From assembly GCA_003541675.1 (NCBI GenBank), contig DPMC01000012.1, positions 1 through 5,416 of the forward strand: a stretch of 5,416 nt of DNA, given 5' to 3'. Both the position numbers and the translations under genes were made by a program. The DNA comes from Acidimicrobiaceae bacterium (GTDB lineage: Bacteria; Actinomycetota; Acidimicrobiia; Acidimicrobiales; MedAcidi-G1). Shown in pieces: positions 1-5,416 of the stretch (its first letter is position 1; each line of letters starts with the position of its first letter). A model generated the notes under the pieces. The model saw only the letters and a program-made list of their open reading frames with translations. It had not been told where the DNA came from and did no database searches.

Positions 1-13
1 GATGGTGCGCGCT

Positions 14-3000
14 TCAGGCGACGGTGAGTGAGAACTGGAGCTGGGCGCCCTCGATGGTCACCGCGGTCGCTCCGCCGTCCGGGCTGCCAGCTGGGTCGCC
101 GTAGACGATGTCGGCGGCCAGGACCTGACCGGCCACATGGGCCTCATGGATGCGGATCGCGTCGAGTACCGCCTCATCGCCGTCGACCGTCAGTTTGATG
201 CGGTCGGTTACCACCAGATCGGCGTCGCGTCGGGCCTGCTGGACATGGCGGACCACGTCACGGGCCAGACCCTCACAGGTCAGTTCGTCGGTCACCTCGG
301 TATCGAGCACGACGACGGCGTCGCCACTACTCAACGCTCCAGCCGTGACCCCCTCGGGTGACTCGACGCCCAACTCGAACTCGTCGGCGGCCAGCACGTG
401 GCCGGCTACGGTCACCGTCCCATCGTCATTGCGGACGTAGTCGCCGGATCGGGCTTTGGCGAACACTGACTGGACGTCTCCGCCGAGGCGGGGTCCGAGG
501 GCCCGCCCGTCGGGGCGGAGCACGAACCGGGCATGGGATTCCAGGTCGTTGGTCAGGTGCACGGCCTTTACGTTCACTTCGTCGAGCAGCAGGTCGAGCA
601 GCTCAGCGAGCGTTTCGCTGTCGGTGCCCGCCACCGTCAACGACGACAGGGGAAGCCGCACCCGGAGACCGTGGTCCTCGCGGAGTCGAAGGGCTGTCGA
701 GGCCACATCGCGGAGGCGGTCCATCCGGTCCACGAGATCGGGGTCCGACGGGAGGTCCGCTGCATCAGGCCAGTCCTGGAGATGGACGCTGGTCGAGCCA
801 CCAGTCAGGCCGGTGTGGATCTCCTCGGCCACCATGGGCAAGAACGGGGCGGCTACTCGACAGAGGGTGACGAGCACCGTGTAGAGGGTGTCGTGTGCGT
901 CGCGCTTGTCGACAGCCTCGTCGGTGTCGGCCGTCGGGTCGGTGGCCGCCCGGGCCCAGAAGCGGTCACGGCTACGTCGGATGTACCAGTTGTTGAGGGC
1001 GTCGAGGAACCCCTGGATCTCGGAGGTGGCCCCGGGCAGGTCGTAGGTGTCCATTCGGTCCTGCACTGACTCGACGAGGCGGCGGGTCTTAGCTAGCAGA
1101 TACCGGTCGAGCAGGTGGGTGGAGTCGGTCCGCATGGTGGCCCAGTGGCCGTCGACGTTCGCGTACAGCGTGAAGAATGAGTAGGCGTTCCAGACGGGCA
1201 GCAGCACCTGGCGCACCACATCGTCGATTCCGCTGTCGGTAATGCGAAGGTCGCCACCCCGGACGATGTTGGACGACATCAGGTACCAGCGCAGGGCATC
1301 GGCACCTTGGGCCTCGAAGATGGCCGATGGTTCGGTGTAGTTGCGGTGCTTCTTGGAGAGCTTTGCCCCGTCCTCGGCCAACAGGATCCCGTGGCAGATG
1401 ACGTTCTGGAAGGCCGGTCGGTCAAACAGGGCGGTGGCCAACACGTGGAGGGTGTAGAACCAGCCGCGAGTCTGGTTGATGTACTCGACAATGAAGTCGG
1501 CCGGGAAGTGCTCCTCGAAACGCTCTCGGTTCTCGAACGGGTAGTGGAGTTGGGCGAATGGCATGGAGCCCGACTCGAACCAGCAGTCGAGCACCTCGGG
1601 CACTCGACGCATGGTGGAACGGCCGGTCGGATCGTCCGGGTTGGGTCGGGTCAGGTCATCGATGAACGGGCGGTGCAGATCGTCGGGCCGCACCCCGAAG
1701 TCTTGTTCGATCTCGTCGAGACTGCCGTACACGTCAATGCGGGGGTAGTCAGGATCGTCGCTGCGCCACACCGGGATGGGTGAGCCCCAGAAGCGGTTCC
1801 GACTGATGGACCAGTCGCGCGCACCGTCCAGCCACATACCAAAGCGACCATCGCGGATGTGGTCGGGGACCCAGTTGATCTCGGCGTTGGTGGCCAGCAT
1901 CCGTTCGCGCAGGTCGGTGACCTTCACGTACCACGACGAGATGGCCTTGTAGATGATCGGCGTGTCGGTGCGCCAGCAGTGCGGGTAGTTGTGTTCGTAG
2001 GTGTCGTGGCGGATGACGCGGCCCGCCTCCTTGAGGTGGCGGATGATGTCCGGATTGGCTTCGAAAACGTTCTGGCCGACCCACTGGGCGACGTCGTCGG
2101 TGAAACGACCTTGGTCATCGACGGGCACGACCCTCCCGATGGGGATATCGGCGGCCTCGCAGGTCACCTGATCGTCCTCGCCGAACCCGGGAGCCATGTG
2201 GACAACGCCGGTGCCGTCGCCAGCATCTACGAAGTCGGCGGCGAGGACCCGGAAGGCATCGGTACGGTCGGCGAAGAAGTCGAACAGCGGGGTGTAGGTA
2301 CGTCCCACCAGGTCACGGCCCGTGCAAGTGCCGACCTCGGTGGTGTCTTCGAGTTGGGCGGCGTAGCGCTCGACGGCATCGGTGCCGATGACTAGGACGG
2401 TGCCGTCGGCGTCGACTCGCAACGAGTAGCTGACATCGGGACCCACGGCGAGGGCCAGGTTCGACGGCAGGGTCCACGGTGTGGTCGTCCACGCCAGGAT
2501 CCGCATGGGCCCCAGGTCGCTCTTGGCCGGATCCAGTTCGAATGCCACGGTGATGGCCGGGTCCTGGCGGGGTCGGGTGGCGTCGTCGAGGCGGATTTCG
2601 AAGTTAGATAGCGGGGTCTCGGCACCCCACGAGTAGGGCATGACCCGGAACGCCTCGTAGACGAGGCCCTTGTCCCAGAGCTGCTTGAACGCCCACATGA
2701 CCGACTCCATGTAGTCGGGGTCCATGGTCTTGTAGTCGTCCTCGAAGTCGACCCACCGGGCCTGGCGGGTGACCGTCTTTTCCCATTCTCCGGTGTACCG
2801 CAGGACCGACTGTCGGCACTGGGCATTGAAGCGGTCGATGCCGTATTCGATGATGTCGGCCCGGCCGGCGACCGGGAGTTCCTTCTCGGCCTCCATCTCG
2901 GCGGGCAGGCCGTGGCAGTCCCAACCGAAGCGACGGTCGACCCGGTGGCCCCGCATGGTCTGGTAACGGGGGACAACGTCTTTTACGTAGCCGGTTAACA

Positions 3001-3184
3001 GGTGTCCATGGTGGGGCAGGCCGTTGGCGAACGGGGGGCCATCGTAGAAGACGTACTCCGACTCGGCGGGGCGGGCATCGACGGAGGCCAGGAAGGTCCC
3101 GTCGCTGGCCCAGCGGGCCAGCACGCGGTCCTCGATGGCCGGGAAGTCGGGTCGGCCCACTTCTGGGTAGGGGGTGTCGCTCAT
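14..3184 (-). CDS. ileS: Isoleucyl-tRNA synthetase, type 2 (eukaryote-like), complete
   Basis: Charges tRNA-Ile with isoleucine in the cytoplasm using ATP, and hydrolyses mischarged Val-tRNA-Ile. The protein has 1,056 residues, the usual length for the type 2 form; the E. coli-type enzyme is shorter. Visible in order: class I HIGH motif as HHGH (58-61) within PPFANGLPHHGH; GWDCHGLP (87-94); CP1 editing domain with threonine-rich WTTTPWT (232-238) and GTGVVHMAPGFGEDD, where H329 and D338 match the editing His and Asp of the family; WSISRNRFWG (458-467); DCWFESGSMP (533-542); and KMSKS loop as KLSKK (608-612). An alpha-helical anticodon-binding domain follows (about 680-840, with WYIRRSRDRFWA), then a C-terminal domain of about 200 residues. 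DCWFESG matches eukaryotic IleRS rather than the bacterial DVWFDSG. Type 2 enzymes are known for natural mupirocin tolerance; that is family knowledge, not shown here. The start is ATG at 3184; the frame is open upstream but has no ATG, GTG or TTG before the preceding gene. The stop is TGA at 16-14. No Shine-Dalgarno sequence is visible. Confidence 0.98.
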   Translation of the reverse strand: MSDTPYPEVGRPDFPAIEDRVLARWASDGTFLASVDARPAESEYVFYDGPPFANGLPHHGHLLTGYVKDVVPRYQTMRGHRVDRRFGWDCHGLPAEMEAEKELPVAGRADIIEYGIDRFNAQCRQSVLRYTGEWEKTVTRQARWVDFEDDYKTMDPDYMESVMWAFKQLWDKGLVYEAFRVMPYSWGAETPLSNFEIRLDDATRPRQDPAITVAFELDPAKSDLGPMRILAWTTTPWTLPSNLALAVGPDVSYSLRVDADGTVLVIGTDAVERYAAQLEDTTEVGTCTGRDLVGRTYTPLFDFFADRTDAFRVLAADFVDAGDGTGVVHMAPGFGEDDQVTCEAADIPIGRVVPVDDQGRFTDDVAQWVGQNVFEANPDIIRHLKEAGRVIRHDTYEHNYPHCWRTDTPIIYKAISSWYVKVTDLRERMLATNAEINWVPDHIRDGRFGMWLDGARDWSISRNRFWGSPIPVWRSDDPDYPRIDVYGSLDEIEQDFGVRPDDLHRPFIDDLTRPNPDDPTGRSTMRRVPEVLDCWFESGSMPFAQLHYPFENRERFEEHFPADFIVEYINQTRGWFYTLHVLATALFDRPAFQNVICHGILLAEDGAKLSKKHRNYTEPSAIFEAQGADALRWYLMSSNIVRGGDLRITDSGIDDVVRQVLLPVWNAYSFFTLYANVDGHWATMRTDSTHLLDRYLLAKTRRLVESVQDRMDTYDLPGATSEIQGFLDALNNWYIRRSRDRFWARAATDPTADTDEAVDKRDAHDTLYTVLVTLCRVAAPFLPMVAEEIHTGLTGGSTSVHLQDWPDAADLPSDPDLVDRMDRLRDVASTALRLREDHGLRVRLPLSSLTVAGTDSETLAELLDLLLDEVNVKAVHLTNDLESHARFVLRPDGRALGPRLGGDVQSVFAKARSGDYVRNDDGTVTVAGHVLAADEFELGVESPEGVTAGALSSGDAVVVLDTEVTDELTCEGLARDVVRHVQQARRDADLVVTDRIKLTVDGDEAVLDAIRIHEAHVAGQVLAADIVYGDPAGSPDGGATAVTIEGAQLQFSLTVA

Positions 3185-3257
3185 GACCGGGCTGAGGCTA
3201 CCGGGGCGGTCCGAGGCAGTCGGGCCTGTCGGGCGGCTGGGCCGGGGCAGCGGCGGC
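3185..3257 (-). other. C-rich intergenic gap before ileS
   Basis: These 73 bases separate the acyl-CoA synthetase stop from the ileS ATG. Read on the minus strand, about half of the bases are C and far fewer are G. The gap carries the 7-mer GCCCGAC twice, at 3234-3228 and 3225-3219, nine bases apart. I see no stem-loop followed by a T run, so there is no intrinsic terminator. I also see no T-box leader (none of the conserved T-box GGTGGNACC-type element), although some actinobacterial ileS genes carry one. Read-through from the upstream pair into ileS is therefore possible. A C-rich, G-poor transcript segment could also favour Rho, but that is inference only. Confidence 0.6.
3195..3200 (-). 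promoter_or_regulatory. Possible -10 element for a near-leaderless ileS transcript
   Basis: The minus strand reads TAGCCT here, which fits the actinobacterial -10 consensus TANNNT. Its last T lies 10 bases before the ileS ATG, so a start about 7 bases downstream would leave a leader of only a few bases. This would fit the absence of a Shine-Dalgarno sequence. No recognisable -35 box sits about 17 bases further upstream. A six-base degenerate match can occur by chance, so this is only a candidate. Confidence 0.25.
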
Positions 3258-4877
3258 TCAGCGGTCGCGCAGGGCGGCGGCCCGGTCCCGGAGTTCGAAC
3301 TTGAGCACCTTGCCGCTGGCGTTCATCGGCAGGTGGTCGACCACCACCACTAGACGGGGGACCTTGTAGTTGGCCATGGCGTCGCGACACCAGGCCATGA
3401 TCTGGTCGGGATCGGGTTCGCCGTCGACACAGCGGTCGGGTGCAGCGATGACGAAGGCTGCGCCGACCTCGCCCATGCGTTCGTCAGGGACACCAACCAC
3501 GGCGACTTGGGCAATGGCCGGATGGTCGAGCATCAGGTGCTCGACCTCAGCGGGATACACGTTGAACCCGCCGTTGATGAACATGTCCTTCACTCGGTCG
3601 GTGATGTCGAGATAGCCGCGGGCGTCCATCACCCCGATGTCGCCGGTGTGGAGCCACCCGTCGGCGTCGATGGCCTCGGCGGTCTGCTCGGGTGAATCCA
3701 GGTAGCCGACCATCACGTTGTAGCCCCGGACGACCACCTCGCCCGGTGTGCCGGGAGGACACTCGGCGCCGTCGGCGTCGACGATCCGGACCTCGACATC
3801 GTCGATAGCCCGACCTGAGGTGCCGGCGATCGTCACCGGGTCGTCGTCGTGGCGACACATGGTGGCGATGCCCGATGCCTCGGTTAGTCCGTAGCCGGTG
3901 ACCACCTTCTCGAATCCGAGCCGCTCGCGCATGTCGTGGATCATCTGGACGGGGATGGCCGCGGCACCGGTCACCGCCAGTCGCAACGACGAGAGGTCGA
4001 GGGCGTTGATATCGGGATGGCTGAGGATCGTCTGGTAGATGGCTGGTGGGCCGGGGAGCATGGAGATGCGCTCCTCGGCCACCCTGCGCATGACCGACGG
4101 GACGTCGAACACCAGGTGCGGCACGAGGGTCACGCCCTTCATGAGGCAGGCCAGGATCCCCGAGTTGAGGCCGAAGGCGTGGAAGAACGGGTTGACGACC
4201 AGGTAGCGGTCGCCCTCCTCGAGACCGATTACGTCGCTCCATGAGAGGAACGCCCGGCAGATGGCCTCGTGGCGGAGCATGGCGCCCTTGGGGGCGCCGG
4301 TGGTACCCGAGGTGAACATGATGTGACACAGGTCGTCGCCGGTCACCGCAGCGGAGCGTTCGGCCCGGTCAGCATCATCGACGGCATCTCCGGCGGCTAG
4401 AAAGTTGTCCCAGGCGGTGCTGCCTTCGGGTACAGCGCCACGGAGTACGACCACCTGGTCAAGGTGTGGGAGCCGGTCGGAGAGTCCGGTGGATCCCTCC
4501 CCGACCTCGTTCAGCATTGCCACGTAGTCGGTGTCGAGGAAGTCCGTGACGGTGAACAGGATGCGGGCTGAGGACCGGGCCAGCAGGTCGACTGCCTCAC
4601 GGCCCTTGAAGCGGGTATTGACCGGCACGAGGACGGCACCGACACAGTGGGCACCGAGCGCGGCGACGGCCCATTCGGCGAGGTTGGGGGCCCACACGGC
4701 GATCCGGTCGCCGGGCTGGACGTCGTGGGCCATGAAGGCCCGGGCCGCGGCGTGGATCCGATCCCGGTACTGGGTGAACGTCCAGCGTCGGTCTTCGTCG
4801 ACGAAGGCCTCACGGTCGCCGAAGCGGATGGCCGCGTCGTCGACCAGCTGGGGAATGGTGGACCAGGGGGCGTTCAC
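3258..4877 (-). CDS. AMP-forming acyl-CoA synthetase, FadD3-like
   Basis: Activates a carboxylic acid with ATP to an acyl-adenylate and transfers it to CoA; a soluble ANL-superfamily enzyme. Numbered from the GTG start (539 residues), motifs in order are: P-loop TSGTTGAPKG (189-198); NPFFHAFG (229-236) in the acyl-pocket region; YGLTE (329-333); GWLHTGDIG with the ribose-binding Asp at 413; hinge ITDRVKDM with D427 and R428; GGFNVYPAEVE; and SGKVLK with the catalytic Lys at 523. All core motifs are intact. Stretches such as RYLVVNPFFHAFG and LPGPPAIYQ resemble mycobacterial FadD3, which activates the steroid-ring propionate HIP, but many actinobacterial paralogues share these, so the substrate is open. 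Start choice: a TTG at 4916 would add 13 residues that overlap the upstream gene. The GTG at 4877-4875 overlaps the upstream TGA as GTGA, has AGGG eight bases before it, and begins the protein just ahead of the usual N-terminal fold. The stop is TGA at 3260-3258. Confidence 0.95.
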   Translation of the reverse strand: MNAPWSTIPQLVDDAAIRFGDREAFVDEDRRWTFTQYRDRIHAAARAFMAHDVQPGDRIAVWAPNLAEWAVAALGAHCVGAVLVPVNTRFKGREAVDLLARSSARILFTVTDFLDTDYVAMLNEVGEGSTGLSDRLPHLDQVVVLRGAVPEGSTAWDNFLAAGDAVDDADRAERSAAVTGDDLCHIMFTSGTTGAPKGAMLRHEAICRAFLSWSDVIGLEEGDRYLVVNPFFHAFGLNSGILACLMKGVTLVPHLVFDVPSVMRRVAEERISMLPGPPAIYQTILSHPDINALDLSSLRLAVTGAAAIPVQMIHDMRERLGFEKVVTGYGLTEASGIATMCRHDDDPVTIAGTSGRAIDDVEVRIVDADGAECPPGTPGEVVVRGYNVMVGYLDSPEQTAEAIDADGWLHTGDIGVMDARGYLDITDRVKDMFINGGFNVYPAEVEHLMLDHPAIAQVAVVGVPDERMGEVGAAFVIAAPDRCVDGEPDPDQIMAWCRDAMANYKVPRLVVVVDHLPMNASGKVLKFELRDRAAALRDR

Positions 4878-5416
4878 CGGGCCGACCCTACGGTCCGCCT
4901 CCAGACCACTGGACAACCGGGATGGTCGACCACCGGGTCACCGGATCGAACTTGATCATGGTGGGCCTTGGCGGGGACGCCGGGACGGAACCGGTAGTGG
5001 ACGTCGTTGCCGCAGTAACGGACCGACACGGCCCGTCGACGAGACGTGGTCGAGCGGTTGGGGCCGGCGCCGTGGAGGGTGGCAGCGTGGTGGACGACGA
5101 TGTCGCCCGGCTCAACGACGAAACGTACGAGGCGGGGGTCGTCAACGTCGATGGTGGGGACCGGTGTGCCTTCGGCGCCGGGGAGCGGTTCATCGGATAC
5201 GAACCAGTTTGGGCGGTGGACGAGGCCAGATCGGTGCGAGCCGCGGAGGTAGGCCACGGCACCCGTGTCGACGGTCACCGGGTCGAGTGGAACCCAGGTG
5301 GTGCAGATGCGGTCACCTTCGAGGTGGAAGTAGCCGAGGTCCTGGTGGAGGGCCGTGGCCTCGGCGGTGCCGGGTTCCTTGACCAGCACCGAGTCCTCGT
5401 AGAGGTGGACGCGTTC
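4874..5416 (-). CDS. Phytanoyl-CoA dioxygenase (PhyH) family protein, N-terminus cut by the window edge
   Basis: Fe(II)/2-oxoglutarate-dependent oxygenase of the PhyH family, which typically hydroxylates a C-H bond next to a carbonyl or on a small metabolite. The 180 visible residues run in frame from the window edge to TGA at 4876-4874. Numbering the visible part, the metal triad is complete: HQD gives H24 and D26, and LHGAGPN gives the distal H115. The arginine cluster SRRRAVSVRY (about 125-134) supplies the probable 2-oxoglutarate ligand. GAVAYLRGSHRSG and the C-terminal DPVVDHPGCPVVW are typical of the family. Family members usually have about 250-310 residues, so roughly 80-130 residues are outside the window. 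A GTG at 5389 lies in frame, but coding similarity continues upstream of it (ERVHLYEDS), so it is not the start. Asp in HxD argues against a halogenase, and the sequence around HQD is not that of ectoine hydroxylase. The exact substrate cannot be assigned. Confidence 0.92.
   Translation of the reverse strand, partial: ERVHLYEDSVLVKEPGTAEATALHQDLGYFHLEGDRICTTWVPLDPVTVDTGAVAYLRGSHRSGLVHRPNWFVSDEPLPGAEGTPVPTIDVDDPRLVRFVVEPGDIVVHHAATLHGAGPNRSTTSRRRAVSVRYCGNDVHYRFRPGVPAKAHHDQVRSGDPVVDHPGCPVVWRRTVGSAR
4886..4889 (-). promoter_or_regulatory. Weak Shine-Dalgarno supporting the GTG start of the acyl-CoA synthetase
   Basis: The minus strand reads AGGG here, eight bases before the GTG at 4877. The site lies inside the end of the dioxygenase gene. 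A stronger GGAGG at 4902-4898 is 20 bases away from the GTG, too far for normal use. The spacing of AGGG and the GTGA overlap together favour the GTG over the TTG at 4916. Confidence 0.35.

Noticed and set aside
533..1069. Plus-strand open frame of 178 codons opposite the ileS C-terminal region; similar ones lie at 1307-1783 and 1859-2395.
   Set aside because: All are antisense to ileS, show no recognisable domain, and are of a kind expected by chance when stop codons are scarce at high G+C.
3002..3014. Possible swapped HIGH motif (GxHH) linked to mupirocin hyper-resistance in IleS.
   Set aside because: The sequence is H58-H59-G60-H61, which is the normal HxGH order with x being His.
4297..4309. 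T-box-like string GGTGGTACC on the plus strand.
   Set aside because: It lies antisense to the codons for the acyl-CoA synthetase P-loop (SGTTGAP), on the opposite strand to every gene, with no stem-loop context. It is a coding coincidence.
3547..4329. Minus-strand open frame of 260 codons in another frame of the acyl-CoA synthetase; a similar one lies at 2392-2976 within ileS.
   Set aside because: Their translations are rich in Arg, Pro and His or in Arg, Ser and Pro, with no motifs, while the overlapping real genes keep continuous family signatures. There is no sign of a frameshift.
4878..4916. Extension of the acyl-CoA synthetase to a TTG at 4916.
   Set aside because: TTG is a rare start. 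The added residues overlap the upstream gene by 43 bases and do not resemble the family N-terminus, whereas the GTG at 4877 gives a standard four-base overlap.
4531..5382. Long plus-strand open frame of 283 codons opposite the acyl-CoA synthetase and dioxygenase.
   Set aside because: It is antisense to two genes with full catalytic motifs. Its translation is low-complexity, rich in Arg, Gly and Ser, as expected from GC-rich antisense frames, and shows no family motif.

Overview
This 5,416-base window is GC-rich (roughly two thirds G+C by eye) and almost entirely coding. All three genes lie on the minus strand, so transcription runs from the right end of the window to the left. The sequence suggests a high-GC actinobacterium. 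Across long stretches the isoleucyl-tRNA synthetase reads like the mycobacterial enzyme, and the acyl-CoA synthetase resembles actinobacterial FadD3-type ligases. A lineage such as Acidimicrobiia would fit, but that is inference; no rRNA or marker search could be run.

In transcription order: (1) 5416-4874, the C-terminal 180 residues of a phytanoyl-CoA dioxygenase (PhyH) family Fe(II)/2-oxoglutarate enzyme, whose start lies beyond the right edge. (2) 4877-3258, an AMP-forming acyl-CoA synthetase of 539 residues. Its best start is a GTG that shares bases with the dioxygenase stop codon (GTGA), so the two genes look translationally coupled. (3) A 73-base C-rich gap (3257-3185). (4) 3184-14, a complete type 2 (eukaryote-like) isoleucyl-tRNA synthetase, ileS, of 1,056 residues. 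The last 13 bases (1-13) hold nothing that can be interpreted.

The first two genes plausibly work together: the ligase makes an acyl-CoA thioester and the PhyH enzyme hydroxylates a CoA-linked or related substrate, the logic of alpha-oxidation of branched acids. The substrate cannot be read from the sequence. ileS is a housekeeping translation gene with no evident functional link to the pair. It may be read through from them or started from its own weak promoter in the gap.

There is no mobile element, CRISPR array, RNA gene or convincing new system here. The points worth a second look are the GTGA coupling and start correction, the pairing of PhyH with a FadD3-like ligase, the eukaryote-like and partly non-canonical signature motifs and reduced cysteines of IleS, and the lack of a Shine-Dalgarno sequence before ileS.
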